A program made the position numbers and the translations under genes. This document shows positions 24,774 through 34,439 of a stretch of 42,744 nucleotides of DNA, piece after piece. Under the pieces are notes generated by a model. That model was not told where the DNA came from and searched no databases. It worked only from the letters and a program-made list of their open reading frames with translations. Where the stretch lies: assembly GCA_944386715.1 (NCBI GenBank), contig CALXCD010000012.1, positions 1-42,744 on the forward strand. Direction: 5' to 3'. This DNA comes from an uncultured Clostridia bacterium. Its GTDB lineage: Bacteria; Bacillota; Clostridia; TANB77; CAG-508. How positions within the stretch are numbered: position 1 is the first letter of the stretch; each line of letters begins with the position of its first letter.

Positions 24774-27671
24774 TTATCTTTTTATCTCTTTCATAATAAA
24801 GGCTTCAATAATATCTCCTTCTTGAATATCATTATAATTTTCAATTTGAATACCACACTCAAAACCTTTAGAAACTTCTTTTGCATCATCTTTAAATCTT
24901 TTAAGTGTTGCTAAACGTCCTTCATGTACTACAACATTATCACGAATAATTCTAACCCCTGCACTTCTTTCCATTTTTCCAGTTAAAACATAAGCACCTG
25001 CAATAGTACCTACATTAGAAATTTTAAATGTTTGTCTTACTTCAGCAGTTCCAATTAATTCTTCTTCAAATTTAGGAGCAAGCATTCCTTTCATCGCTGC
25101 TTCTACATCTTCTATCGCTTGATAAATAACAGAGTATTGTTTAATTTCGATTTCATCTTTTTCTGCCATTTCTTTTGCTGTATGGTCTGGTCTTACATTA
25201 AAAGCAATAATAATAGCATTAGAAACTTTTGCAAGTGTTACATCAGATTGATTAACTGCACCTGTAGCTGCATGAATAACTTTTACTTTAACTTCTTCAT
25301 TTTGTAATTTTTCTAAGGATTGTTTTACCGCTTCTACTGAACCTTGTACATCTGCTTTTACAATTAAATTTAATACTTTTAAATTTCCTTGTTCCATTTG
25401 ACTAAATAAATTGTCTAAAGTTATTTTTGTTGTTTGATTAATTGCTTTTTCTCTTTCTTGACGTTTTCTTCTTTCTATTAAATGTTTTGCCATTTTTTCA
25501 TTTTTTACTTCATAGAAAGTATCACCCGCTTGTGGCACTTCTGTCAATCCCATAATTTCTACTGGCATAGATGGACCTGCTTGTTTTACATTTTTTCCTT
25601 TATCATCTTTCATATTTCTAATTCTACCAATAGCAGAACCAACCACAATGGTATCTCCTACATCTAAGGTACCTCTTTGTACAAGCATTGTTGTAACAGG
25701 ACCTTTAGATTTGTCTAATCTTGCTTCAATTACAACACCTTTAGCTTGTTTATGAGGATTTGCTTTTAATTCCAATACATCTGCTTCTAATAATACCATT
25801 TCTAATAATTGGTCTATATTTTCATGTTTTTTAGCTGAAATTGGAACAAAAATGGTATCTCCGCCCCATTCTTCTGGAACCAATTCATAAGCCATTAATT
25901 CTTGTTTTACTTTATCTGGATTGGCATCTGGTAAATCTATTTTATTAATCGCAACAATAATCGGTATTCCGGCAGATTTTGCATGATTAATAGCCTCTAT
26001 TGTTTGTGGCATAACACCATCATTAGCAGCTACCACTAAAATAGCAATATCTGTAATTTGAGCACCTCTTGCTCTCATTGCTGTAAATGCTTCATGACCC
26101 GGTGTATCTAAAAAAGTAATTAATCTATCATTTACTTTTACTTGATATGCTCCAATTGCTTGTGTAATTCCTCCTGCTTCCCCTTCAATTACGTTTGTTT
26201 TTCGAATCGCATCTAAAAGAGAAGTTTTACCATGGTCAACATGTCCCATAACAACAATAACAGGTGGTCTTGTTTGTAATTCTTCTTCTTTATCTTCTGA
26301 TTCATCAAAAAGAATATCTTCTTCTGTTACTGTTTCTTTTTTAGTAGCTGTGATTCCAAATTCTTGCGCAATTAAAAATGCTGTGTCAAAATCAATTTCT
26401 TGATTGATAGTAGCCATCATACCATAACCTAACAATTTTTTAATTACTTCCGCTGTGGTTTTCTTCATTTCGGCAGCTAAATCTTTTACTGTAATACTTT
26501 CTGGAATCTCGATTTGCGTTAATTTAAATATTTTTTGTTTGTTTCTTTCTTCTTGATTTTTATTTGATTTTTTCTTTCCTCTTCTTCCTCTTTCTGTTGT
26601 CAAATCGTAATAATCTAACATTCCACCATCTTGTTCTTCAAACATATTAGACAATCTATTGGCTTGTTTTAAACTTTTTAATTTGCCTTCATCAAAATTC
26701 CCAGCATTATTTCTTCTCGTTTTAGCCTTTTTATTTGTTTTATTTTCTTCATAACGATTATTTTTTTGTTTATCTATTCCTCTGTTATATTCTCTAATAG
26801 TTTCTTTTTCAATGGTTTCTGCTGCCATAATATTTTGTATATTTTTTTCTATACCTCTTGCATCCAATGGTTTTTTAACAAATTTATCATTATTGGCATT
26901 CCTATTACGATAATTATTATTACTATTACCATTTCTATAGTTATTATTACCATTTTTATTTTGGTTATGATAATTATTTCTATTATTAGGATTATTATTT
27001 GGATGATTGCTATTTAATCGTGTATTATTATTATTTCTATCTTGAGGTGAACGATTTTGAGGTTTATTAGAAACCGCTCTATCTTCTGCTACTACATGTT
27101 GAATCGTTTTTTCCTCTAAAGTTTGTGCTTTGTTTTCTTCCTTTGGCATTTCTTTTGATTCTTTTTCTGGAACAGCTTCTTCTACTTTCTTTTCTTTGGC
27201 TACAGATTCACTCTTAGTTTCCTGTTCTTTTTTAGGTTCTTCTTTTTTTAATCCAAATAATTCACTTACTGTCATTGGTTTATTTCTTTTTTCACGATAA
27301 ACAATATTATAATCTTTGTTTTGTTTTCTTTCTACAAATCCAATATTTTTCTTTTCTTCTTTCTTTTTACTATCTTCTTTTTTCTCGAATTCTTCTTGTG
27401 CTATAATCACTTCTCTTCTAATAATAACAGGTGCTTTTTCTTCTTTTTTTGCTTCTTTTTTCTTGTCTTCTTTATTTGGCATATTTTTCTTTTCCTTCTT
27501 CTCCTTATTTTGTTTTTGTGTAAAATTTTCTTCTATTTTTTTTGCTTCTTCCTCTGTTACACCACTCATATGGCTTTTAGCTTCTATTTTTAATGCATTT
27601 GCTATTTCTAATACTTCTTTACTGGTTAAGTTTAGCTTTTTAGCTATTTCGTGTATTTTTATCTTACCCAA
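24774..27671 (-). CDS. infB: Translation initiation factor IF-2
   Basis: About 965 residues. I prefer a TTG start at 27671 ([20 protein letters not shown]) with GGGGGTG six bases upstream; an ATG at 27686 has no site. The N-terminal IF2N domain is followed by a long Lys/Glu then Asn-rich linker ([19 protein letters not shown]), a second IF2N domain, the G domain ([30 protein letters not shown]) and domains II-IV. The start overlaps the ylxQ stop, so the two are translationally coupled. Confidence 0.95.
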   Translation of the reverse strand: MGKIKIHEIAKKLNLTSKEVLEIANALKIEAKSHMSGVTEEEAKKIEENFTQKQNKEKKEKKNMPNKEDKKKEAKKEEKAPVIIRREVIIAQEEFEKKEDSKKKEEKKNIGFVERKQNKDYNIVYREKRNKPMTVSELFGLKKEEPKKEQETKSESVAKEKKVEEAVPEKESKEMPKEENKAQTLEEKTIQHVVAEDRAVSNKPQNRSPQDRNNNNTRLNSNHPNNNPNNRNNYHNQNKNGNNNYRNGNSNNNYRNRNANNDKFVKKPLDARGIEKNIQNIMAAETIEKETIREYNRGIDKQKNNRYEENKTNKKAKTRRNNAGNFDEGKLKSLKQANRLSNMFEEQDGGMLDYYDLTTERGRRGKKKSNKNQEERNKQKIFKLTQIEIPESITVKDLAAEMKKTTAEVIKKLLGYGMMATINQEIDFDTAFLIAQEFGITATKKETVTEEDILFDESEDKEEELQTRPPVIVVMGHVDHGKTSLLDAIRKTNVIEGEAGGITQAIGAYQVKVNDRLITFLDTPGHEAFTAMRARGAQITDIAILVVAANDGVMPQTIEAINHAKSAGIPIIVAINKIDLPDANPDKVKQELMAYELVPEEWGGDTIFVPISAKKHENIDQLLEMVLLEADVLELKANPHKQAKGVVIEARLDKSKGPVTTMLVQRGTLDVGDTIVVGSAIGRIRNMKDDKGKNVKQAGPSMPVEIMGLTEVPQAGDTFYEVKNEKMAKHLIERRKRQEREKAINQTTKITLDNLFSQMEQGNLKVLNLIVKADVQGSVEAVKQSLEKLQNEEVKVKVIHAATGAVNQSDVTLAKVSNAIIIAFNVRPDHTAKEMAEKDEIEIKQYSVIYQAIEDVEAAMKGMLAPKFEEELIGTAEVRQTFKISNVGTIAGAYVLTGKMERSAGVRIIRDNVVVHEGRLATLKRFKDDAKEVSKGFECGIQIENYNDIQEGDIIEAFIMKEIKR

Positions 27672-27984
27672 TAACATCACCCCCATTATTTATTTTAAGT
27701 ATTTCTTTTGATAAATTCTTTTCCTTAATACCAACAATCGCTTTATTCGATTTACCTATTGCTTTACTTATCTCCTCTATATCTCCCATTATGATGATTG
27801 GTATTTGATATTCCTCACTTAATTTTCTAAATTTATCTTTTGTTCTTTCTGAAGAATCTGTTGCAACAATAACTAAACCAACATGTTTTTGCTTTATCCC
27901 TTCTTCTGTAGCATCTGCTCCAAAAGTTATTTTCCTTGCTCTTGCTGCTAATCCCATTAATCCTAATATTTTTTTATTGTTCAA
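27664..27984 (-). CDS. ylxQ: Ribosomal L7Ae-like protein YlxQ
   Basis: A 106-residue L7Ae/L30e-family RNA-binding protein ([31 protein letters not shown]). I prefer a TTG start at 27984 because AGAGGTG lies six bases upstream and inside the end of ylxR; the longer GTG at 27993 overlaps that site. It is translationally coupled on both sides. Confidence 0.88.
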   Translation of the reverse strand: MNNKKILGLMGLAARARKITFGADATEEGIKQKHVGLVIVATDSSERTKDKFRKLSEEYQIPIIIMGDIEEISKAIGKSNKAIVGIKEKNLSKEILKINNGGDVIG

Positions 27985-28234
27985 GAATGACACCTCTTAA
28001 ATCTTCATAAATTTCTTCTGATATTTTCATATCCAAAACTTTTTCTAATCTTTTTGATTTTTTAACCCTATCTAAACATGCTACATTATTACATATGTAA
28101 GCCCCACGGCCTTCCATCCTTCCTGTCTTATCTATTTTAATTTCATTTTGTTTATTTCTAACAATTCTAATCAATTGCTGTTTTTCTCTTTTTTCATTAC
28201 ATCCCATACAAGTTCTTTGTGGCTTATTTTTCAT
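27974..28234 (-). CDS. ylxR: RNA-binding protein YlxR (DUF448)
   Basis: An 86-residue protein with the family signature QRTCMGCNEKREKQQLIRIV and GRGAYIC near residue 45. GGGGGA lies before the ATG. It sits between nusA and ylxQ, as in most Firmicutes; it binds RNA and has been linked to RNase P regulation in Bacillus. Confidence 0.93.
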   Translation of the reverse strand: MKNKPQRTCMGCNEKREKQQLIRIVRNKQNEIKIDKTGRMEGRGAYICNNVACLDRVKKSKRLEKVLDMKISEEIYEDLRGVILEQ

Positions 28235-28273
28235 CTCTTTGTCCCCCTTTTATTGTATGTCTAAAATCATTTA

Positions 28274-29381
28274 TTATTCTTCCGTATCTTGTGTTTCTTC
28301 CTCTTTTTGTGCTAATTCTAACATTTCTCTAAATTGTGTTTCTGATTTAATGTCAATCTTCCAATTCGTTAATCTAGCTGCTAGTCTTGCATTTTGCCCT
28401 GATTTTCCAATTGCTAAAGATAATTGGTCATCTGGAACAATAACCTGTGCAAATTTTTCATCTTCTTTAATATCTACCGCCAATATCTGTGCAGGAAGTA
28501 AGCTAGATGCTATATAAATACTTGGATCCTCATTCCATTCAATAACATCAATTTTTTCTCCATTTAATTCATTAATTACATTCTGAATTCTAACACCTTT
28601 TTGTCCTACACAAGAACCTACTGGGTCAATATTAGGGTCCGGAGAATATACGGCAATTTTACTTCTATATCCTGGGTCACGAGATACACTTTTAATTTCA
28701 ATAACACCTTCATATATTTCTGGAATTTCAAACTCTAATAATTTTCTAACAAAATCTGGATGGCTTCTAGAAACAATAACTTGTGGTGCTCCTTTTGCTC
28801 CTCTTTCCACATCTAGAACATATCCTTTTATTTTATCATTTACATGATAATGTTCTGTTGGAATTTGCTCCTTTGCTGGCATTACTCCTTCTAACTTTCC
28901 TAAATCCATTACCACAATATTATGATCTGCTTTTTGAATTAATCCTGATACAATCTCACCTTTTCTATCATTAAATTCTGAAAAAATGACATCTCTTTCT
29001 GCTTCTCTTAATTTTTGAATAATAACTTGTTTCGCAGTTTGTGCTGCAATCCTACCAAAATCTCTTGGTACAATTTCTACCCCTACAGAATCTCCAATAT
29101 TAGCATCTTTATTTATTTTTCTTGCTTCTTTCAAACTAATTTCCAAAGCTGGGTCATTTGCATTTTCCATCACTTCTTTCATAGCATATACATGAGTTGC
29201 TCCTGTTCCGTGGATCCATTTCTACCTTTACATTTTCCAAAGAATCAAAATTTCTTTTATAGGCTGTTACTAATGCCGTTTCAATAGATTCCAATAAATA
29301 TTCCTTTTTAATTCCTTTTTCTTTTTCTAGTTCTTCTAATGCTAATATTAATTCTTTATTATCAATTGCTTCGTTTTTCAT
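28274..29381 (-). CDS. nusA: Transcription elongation/termination factor NusA, +1 recoded at CGG
   Basis: The ATG at 29381 (MKNEAIDNKELILALEELEK) follows GGGAGG. Codons 1-57 run to NVKVEMDP; codon 58 is CGG (29210-29208). Skipping the C gives GTGATHVYAMKEVMENANDP and then the S1 domain, KH domains (VGQKGVRIQNVINELNGEKIDVIEW, LAIGKSGQNARLAARLTNWKIDI) and an acidic tail, 368 residues in total, as expected for NusA. Without skipping it would stop around residue 75. NusA is essential in bacteria studied, so a true null is unlikely. It lies 14 bp after rimP. Confidence 0.9.
29207..29210 (-). other. CGG +1 recoding site in nusA (CGGA)
   Basis: The zero frame reads GAT CCA CGG AAC AGG; the family-consistent reading is GAT CCA (C) GGA ACA GGA GCA ACT CAT. 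The restored D-P-G-T-G segment fits the loop between NusA strands, where other members have D-x-E-T-G. Confidence 0.86.
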
Positions 29382-29395
29382 TTTTCTTCCTCCCT

Positions 29396-29884
29396 TTACC
29401 AATGATATATTGTTTTAATATGTGCAATATCTTTACGTTCTATTTCTAAATTTTGTACTTGATTTGGTTCTTCTTTTCCTTGTTTCATTTGTTCTAATAT
29501 AATCTTATCCTCATCAAAATTTTTTAATATTCCTTGATATTCTTTTTTACCATTTTCATCTTTCTTAAATAACTTTATTTCTATTTCTTTTTCCCTATTT
29601 TGTTCTAAATGTCTATCTTTTCTTAACACTCTTTCTACTCCTGGTGATGAAACTTCTAAGAAATATGGCTCCTTGATATAATTTGCCTCATCTAACTTAT
29701 CTGATATAGCATCATTTACCTTTTCACAATCCTTCAAATCAATTCCCTCTGGCTTATCAATATAGATTCTTAAAAAATAGTTTTTGCCTTCTTTGACATA
29801 CTCAACATCATATAATTCATAGCCTAAACTTTCTATTGTATCTTTTAATAATTTTTCTACTTTTTCTTCTAACTTGGTCAACAC
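29396..29884 (-). CDS. rimP: Ribosome maturation factor RimP
   Basis: About 161 residues, with GYELYDVEYVKEGKNYFLRIYID and the PYFLEVSSPGVERVL signature. The start is GTG 29884 or, more likely by spacing from AGGAGG, TTG 29881. First gene of the rimP-nusA-ylxR-ylxQ-infB-rbfA-nrnA-truB operon. A hairpin (29906-29930) lies just upstream. Confidence 0.92.
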   Translation of the reverse strand: MLTKLEEKVEKLLKDTIESLGYELYDVEYVKEGKNYFLRIYIDKPEGIDLKDCEKVNDAISDKLDEANYIKEPYFLEVSSPGVERVLRKDRHLEQNREKEIEIKLFKKDENGKKEYQGILKNFDEDKIILEQMKQGKEEPNQVQNLEIERKDIAHIKTIYHW

Positions 29885-29905
29885 CCAACCTCCTTTTCAA
29901 AAGTG

Positions 29906-29930
29906 AAGAGTGGGATTTGTTCCCACTCTT
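29906..29930 (-). promoter_or_regulatory. Hairpin in the rimP leader
   Basis: AAGAGTGGGA / TCCCACTCTT, a 10-bp perfect stem with a five-base loop, followed within 20 bases by the rimP ribosome binding site. It may be the mRNA 5' structure of the operon or a weak terminator; the U-run is absent. Confidence 0.5.
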
Positions 29931-30002
29931 ACTGCCTTTCTTACTATTCTTTATTATTATACCCACTTTTTGGCAAAAAATCAAGCTTTTTTTGAAATTT
30001 TT

Positions 30003-30060
30003 GTTAACCTGTCCCAAAAGTAACCATTTGTGGTCATATGGGGACAGTCCCAGATTAACC
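30003..30060. repeat. REP-like hairpin between mscS and rimP
   Basis: CTGTCCC at 30009-30015 pairs with GGGACAG (30042-30048), with an inner ACCA/TGGT pair (30023-30034) and outer GTTAA/TTAAC. The GGGACAGTCCC-type motif resembles the ends of REP elements. It overlaps the mscS stop codon (30057-30055). Single copy here. Confidence 0.55.
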
Positions 30061-30927
30061 ATATAATTTAATAGTTCCCTTTTTATTTTCTTCCAAAATT
30101 CTCAAAGTAATTTCATCTTGTACATTTCTTGCTTTTTTAGGATGTACCAAATATCTTAAACATAATTCCACATGAGAATCTTTGATAGTTGTATAAATAA
30201 TAGGGTCCAAATTATTATAATAAATACGATATTCCAAAATAGCCTCATCTACAGCATCTTCCATCTTTTTAGGAGTTTCTTGTAGTTCTGGATTTTCGAA
30301 TAAAATATCATATATCTTTTCTTTTGTTTCTTCTATATTAGCATCCAAATCTAATTCAATCTTAATCTCATCCCAAATATACTTGAAAGCTTTTGTATAA
30401 TTCTTCAATGTTTTTGTAAAAATATAAGAATTAGGAATATGCACAATTCTTCCAGTACTTTGTTCTCCCTCATTTCTTTCCCCAATTTCCAGCATTTCAA
30501 AACTCAAGGCATGTGTATTAATAACATCTCCTTTGATTTCATCTATTTCTACTCTATCTTCTACATCAAAAGGCTTTCTCATATTGATATAAATTCCCGC
30601 AAAAAAGTTAAAGATAATTTCTCTAATAGCAATAGTAACACCAGCAGAAATAAAACTAACAAGTGTAATAATACCATTTAATTTTTCTCCCCATATTAGA
30701 AGAATAACAACAAAAGAAATAACAGTTATGATTATTTTGGATTTTCTATTTCTAAAAAATTTCTTTTTATCACTTACTGGCATATGGGAATATATATTTT
30801 TGGCAATCCACTTTATTATTTCCGCAATAAGGATAACAAAAATAGTTAAAATGGTTAATTTAATATATTCCTTATCTATCCCTGAAATATTGCTAATATA
30901 TTCTGAAAAATCAGATATTAAATGCAT
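30055..30927 (-). CDS. MscS-family mechanosensitive channel
   Basis: A 290-residue channel protein that vents osmolytes on hypo-osmotic shock. It has two or three hydrophobic segments (LTILTIFVILIAEIIKWIAK, IIITVISFVVILLIWG), the pore-helix-like stretch TLVSFISAGVTIAIREIIFNFFAG and the beta domain (FDVEDRVEID, GRIVHIPNSYIF). Length is in the small MscS range. AGGAAG precedes the ATG. It sits between pnp and rimP, an unusual place for this gene. Confidence 0.88.
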   Translation of the reverse strand: MHLISDFSEYISNISGIDKEYIKLTILTIFVILIAEIIKWIAKNIYSHMPVSDKKKFFRNRKSKIIITVISFVVILLIWGEKLNGIITLVSFISAGVTIAIREIIFNFFAGIYINMRKPFDVEDRVEIDEIKGDVINTHALSFEMLEIGERNEGEQSTGRIVHIPNSYIFTKTLKNYTKAFKYIWDEIKIELDLDANIEETKEKIYDILFENPELQETPKKMEDAVDEAILEYRIYYNNLDPIIYTTIKDSHVELCLRYLVHPKKARNVQDEITLRILEENKKGTIKLYG

Positions 30928-31013
30928 TTTTCCACTTCCTTTTCTCTATTCTTATATATTTAACTATTAAATTTGTTAGAACAAAATTAAACTATTTATC
31001 ATTTTATCATTCC

Positions 31014-31047
31014 AAAAGCCAATTTGTAAAAATACAAATTGGCTTTT
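31014..31047. terminator. Terminator after pnp
   Basis: A perfect 15-bp inverted repeat AAAAGCCAATTTGTA / TACAAATTGGCTTTT with a four-base loop, 28 bases past the pnp stop, with T-rich ends. Confidence 0.75.
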
Positions 31048-31074
31048 GATTAAATCTTTATTAATTTTGATATT

Positions 31075-33201
31075 TTAATCCTCTTCATAGACTTTTGCTT
31101 CATTTAAGTTCTTCATCGTTAAGTTAATTCTTCCTTGGTCATCAATATCTGTTACTTTTACTGTAACTTTATCTCCTACATGAAGAACATCTTCTATGTG
31201 TTTAATTCTTTCATTTGAAATTTTAGAAATGTGTAATAATCCTTCTTTTCCTCCACATCCTAAATCTACAAATGCCCCAAAATTCATTAATCGAACAACT
31301 TCTCCATAATAAATACCGCCAACTTCTACTTCTCTTACAATATCTTCTATCATTTCTAATGCTTGCATTGCTTTTTCATTATCTTGAGAATAGATAAATA
31401 CTTGTCCATCTTCTTCGATGTCAATTTTTACTCCTGTTTCATCAATAATTTTATTAATCATTTTTCCTCCAGGACCAATAACATCTTTAATTTTTTCCAC
31501 CTTTATTTGTGTTCCTACAATTCTTGGCGCATATGGTGAAATTTCTGGTCTTGGCTTACTAATTACTGGTAACATGACATCTTCCAATATATGTTTTCTT
31601 GCAATTCTTGTTTTTTCAAATGCTTCTTTAATAATATCATAGGTTAATCCATCACATTTGATATCCACTTGAATAGCCGTAATTCCCTTTTCTGTTCCTC
31701 CTACTTTAAAGTCCATATCTCCAAAGAAATCTTCTAATCCTTGGATATCTACTAACATCACATAATCATCATCATTATCTGGATTTGTTACTAATCCTGT
31801 AGATATTCCTGCAACAGGTCTTTTAATTGGTACACCTGCATCCATTAAAGATAGTGTACTTCCACAAATACTTGCTTGTGAAGTAGAACCATTAGAAGAT
31901 AATACTTCTGACACCACCCTAATAGCATATGGAAATTCCTCTTTAGATGGCAATACTGGTACTAGTGCTTTTTCAGCTAATGCTCCATGTCCTATTTCTC
32001 TTCTTCCTGGTCCTCTAGATGGTCTCGCTTCTCCTACAGAATAACTTGGGAAATTATAATGATGCATATATCTTTTAGATTCCTCTGTATCGATTCCATC
32101 TAGCACTTGTTCTTCACTAATCATTCCTAAAGTTGCAATAGATAATACTTGTGTTTGTCCTCTTGTAAATAAAGCACTTCCATGTACTCTTGGAAGTAAT
32201 CCTACTTCACAAGATAATGGTCTTATTTCATCTAATGCTCTTCCATCAACCCTTTTATGTTCGAAATATATCATTTCTCTAACACATTTTTTCTCTAATT
32301 TGTAAATCGCCTCTGCAATATCTGACTTATGTTCTTCTGCCATTTCTTCCCCAAACTTTTCTGCATAAGTAGTTGCAATTTTATCTGATAAAGCATCTAT
32401 TTTCTTATCTCTTGTTTCTTTATCTGCTTCTTGCACTTCTTGTTTCATTTCTTCTTTGAAGTTATCTTCAATGAATTGATAAACATCATGGTCTACTTCA
32501 AAAGATTTATACTCAAATTTTGGTTTTCCAATGTCTTTTTGGATTTTATTGATAAATTTACAGATTTTTTTGATTTCTTTATGAGCTTCTTTAATTGCTT
32601 TTAACATCACATTATCCGGTACTTCATTTGCTCCTGCTTCAATCATTGTAATTTTCTTTTCAGTGGCTGCCACTGTTAATGTTAAATCACTTTTTTCTCT
32701 TTGTTCTTCTGTTGGATTGATAATAATTTCTCCATCTACTAATCCTACAGCTACTGCTGCTGTTGGTCCATTAAATGGAATATCTGATATTGCAAGAGCT
32801 GTTGCTGCTCCAATCATGGCTGCTACTTCTGGTGAATTATCTTGTTCCACACAAAGTACAGTACCTACTACTACTACATCATTTCTAAAATCTTTTGGAA
32901 ATAAAGGTCTTAATGGTCTATCAATTGCTCTTGCTGTTAAAATTGCTTTATCACTTGGTTTCCCTTCTCTTTTTAGAAATCCTCCTGGAATCTTTCCTAC
33001 TGAATATAATTTTTCTTCAAAATCTACTGACAATGGGAAAAAGTCAATTCCTTCCCTTGGTTCTTTGGAAGCAGTTACATTAACTAAAACACAAGTATCT
33101 CCATAACGTATTAATACACTTCCATTAGCAAGTCCTGCCATTTTACCAGTTTCAATCACTAATTTTCTTCCTGCTAATTGCATTTCATAAGTTTTAAACA
33201 T
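31075..33201 (-). CDS. pnp: Polyribonucleotide nucleotidyltransferase (PNPase)
   Basis: A 708-residue 3'-5' phosphorolytic exoribonuclease. Two RNase PH domains (first with GKIPGGFLKREGKPSDKAIL and RAIDRPLRPLFP; second with FTRGQTQVLSIATLG, ASICGSTLSLMDAGVPI and FGDMDFKVGGT), then a KH domain (VIGPGGKMINKIIDETGVKI) and an S1 domain (YYGEVVRLMNFGAFVDLG). AGGAAG lies before the ATG. It is downstream of rpsO, with a structured leader (33273-33355) between. Confidence 0.97.
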   Translation of the reverse strand: MFKTYEMQLAGRKLVIETGKMAGLANGSVLIRYGDTCVLVNVTASKEPREGIDFFPLSVDFEEKLYSVGKIPGGFLKREGKPSDKAILTARAIDRPLRPLFPKDFRNDVVVVGTVLCVEQDNSPEVAAMIGAATALAISDIPFNGPTAAVAVGLVDGEIIINPTEEQREKSDLTLTVAATEKKITMIEAGANEVPDNVMLKAIKEAHKEIKKICKFINKIQKDIGKPKFEYKSFEVDHDVYQFIEDNFKEEMKQEVQEADKETRDKKIDALSDKIATTYAEKFGEEMAEEHKSDIAEAIYKLEKKCVREMIYFEHKRVDGRALDEIRPLSCEVGLLPRVHGSALFTRGQTQVLSIATLGMISEEQVLDGIDTEESKRYMHHYNFPSYSVGEARPSRGPGRREIGHGALAEKALVPVLPSKEEFPYAIRVVSEVLSSNGSTSQASICGSTLSLMDAGVPIKRPVAGISTGLVTNPDNDDDYVMLVDIQGLEDFFGDMDFKVGGTEKGITAIQVDIKCDGLTYDIIKEAFEKTRIARKHILEDVMLPVISKPRPEISPYAPRIVGTQIKVEKIKDVIGPGGKMINKIIDETGVKIDIEEDGQVFIYSQDNEKAMQALEMIEDIVREVEVGGIYYGEVVRLMNFGAFVDLGCGGKEGLLHISKISNERIKHIEDVLHVGDKVTVKVTDIDDQGRINLTMKNLNEAKVYEED

Positions 33202-33272
33202 ATATTTCTTCCTTTCCTTTTTCTAAATTTGCACCTATTCTTATTTAGTTTTCCCTATTTTTTGTTATTTAT

Positions 33273-33355
33273 CAAGCAAATTTAGATGGTAACCTCTATT
33301 CTATATTAATTTTCATTAATACAGGATACAAGCTACTTACCTAAATTTTTGCTTG
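33273..33355 (-). promoter_or_regulatory. Structured leader upstream of pnp
   Basis: CAAGCAAA...TTTAG pairs with CTAAA...TTTGCTTG across 83 bases, with an inner TATTAAT/ATTAATA stem. It lies between the rpsO terminator and pnp. In enterobacteria the pnp leader forms a hairpin cleaved by RNase III for autoregulation; a similar role here is inferred only. Confidence 0.5.
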
Positions 33356-33374
33356 ATTTTCACAAATGACTGCT

Positions 33375-33409
33375 AAAAAGCCCATGCTAAAATAAGCACT
33401 GGGCTTTTT
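33375..33409 (-). terminator. Terminator after rpsO
   Basis: AAAAAGCCCA...TGGGCTTTTT hairpin ending in a T-run on the minus strand, six bases after the rpsO stop. Confidence 0.82.
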
Positions 33410-33415
33410 ATTGTT

Positions 33416-33679
33416 TTATTTTCTTAATCCTAGTTTTTCAACTATTTCTCTGTATCTATTAACATCTTTTTTTGCTAAGTAATTTAATAAGTTTCTTCTT
33501 TTTCCAACCATTTTTAAAAGTCCTCTTCTAGAATGGTTATCTTTTTTGTGGATTTTTAAATGTTCTGTTAACTCATTAATTCTTTCTGTTAAAAGAGCTA
33601 CTTGAACTTCTGGTGAACCAGTATCATTTTCTTCTCTTTTATATGTGTTAATGATTTCTTGTTTTCTTTCCTTTGTCAT
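33416..33679 (-). CDS. rpsO: Ribosomal protein S15
   Basis: An 87-residue 30S protein with the family signature [23 protein letters not shown] and [22 protein letters not shown]. The ATG at 33679 ([11 protein letters not shown]) is chosen because AGGAGG lies eight bases upstream; the longer GTG at 33688 overlaps that site. Usual rpsO-pnp order. Confidence 0.96.
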   Translation of the reverse strand: MTKERKQEIINTYKREENDTGSPEVQVALLTERINELTEHLKIHKKDNHSRRGLLKMVGKRRNLLNYLAKKDVNRYREIVEKLGLRK

Positions 33680-33753
33680 TTTATACACCTCCTAAATTCT
33701 TCATTCCTTAAACTGAGCCCAAAGCTTAGGTGCTTTTCTTTAAGCTAAGTAAA

Positions 33754-33778
33754 AGGTATGTCTTTACTAGACATACCT
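33754..33778 (-). terminator. Hairpin between mrnC and rpsO
   Basis: AGGTATGTC / GACATACCT, a 9-bp stem with a seven-base loop, followed by TTTT on the minus strand. It is either the mrnC terminator or part of the rpsO leader, which has another short stem (GCTTA/TAAGC) nearer the gene. Confidence 0.6.
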
Positions 33779-33813
33779 ATTGTACTATATTTTTCTATAA
33801 ATTTCAAGTATTT

Positions 33814-34206
33814 TTACATCATTTCCCATATTTCCTTTAATCTACCTGTTTGATTTGTTAAAAATAAATATCCAATCAATGCTTCAAAAGCTGTAGCATA
33901 ACTATAATCTTCTACATTACAATTTTTAGGCAAATGGTGATTTTGTGCATTTCTTCCTCTTCTTACAATATCTTTTTCTTCTTCTGTCAAATTTTCTTGT
34001 ATTTTTTTTAATCGTTCTGCCTGTGCTTGTGCCTTCACATATTTAATGGTTTCTATGTGTAATTTATGTGGTTTTAAATTTGTTCTATTTACCAATTTTG
34101 TTCTAATATATAATTCATATACACAATCTCCTACATATGCCCATGTTAAAGGAGATAATAAATTTACTTCTTCTGGTGTTCTATTAAATTCTATCCATTT
34201 TTCCAT
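33814..34206 (-). CDS. mrnC: Mini-ribonuclease 3
   Basis: A 130-residue RNase III-like catalytic domain without the dsRNA-binding domain. LTWAYVGDCVYELYIR carries the catalytic Asp/Glu, and FEALIGYLFL the second acidic pair. It trims 23S rRNA precursors in Firmicutes. GAGGAG precedes the ATG. Confidence 0.94.
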   Translation of the reverse strand: MEKWIEFNRTPEEVNLLSPLTWAYVGDCVYELYIRTKLVNRTNLKPHKLHIETIKYVKAQAQAERLKKIQENLTEEEKDIVRRGRNAQNHHLPKNCNVEDYSYATAFEALIGYLFLTNQTGRLKEIWEMM

Positions 34207-34242
34207 TCTTTACTCCTCTTCTTCTTTCTATTTTAATCATTA

Positions 34243-34382
34243 CGTTCAGACTAGCATACTTAAAGCCCGCGTCAGCAATTGATTTTAAAAAAATTGGTGG
34301 ATATCCTTAACAAGGGGAACCAATTTTTTTGAAACAATTGCGATTAAACAGGTCTATTTAAATTTAAAGTCTGAACAGTAAT
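34243..34382. mobile_element. MITE-like hairpin element with 12-bp flanking direct repeats
   Basis: Ends GTTCAGACT (34244-34252) and AGTCTGAAC (34368-34376) are inverted repeats; an inner near-perfect stem of about 22 bp pairs CAATTGATTTTAAAAAAATT with its inverted partner. The 12-bp sequence TTTTAATCATTA occurs directly on both sides (34231-34242 and 34383-34394), as expected of a target duplication. No coding capacity. It fills most of the mrnC-rbgA gap. Confidence 0.6.
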
Positions 34383-34439
34383 TTTTAATCATTAAAGTTT
34401 TGCCTACTATCACTCAAATGTATCGATATTCTATAGACT

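Noticed and set aside
27316-27711. Phe/Ser-rich plus-strand frames opposite infB
   Set aside because: Antisense of the Lys/Glu-rich IF-2 linker; composition is an artefact.
30003-30060. Fourth copy of the nested repeat family at mscS-rimP
   Set aside because: It shares only a short GGGAC-type motif; the GTTGCCAA ends and the core are absent.
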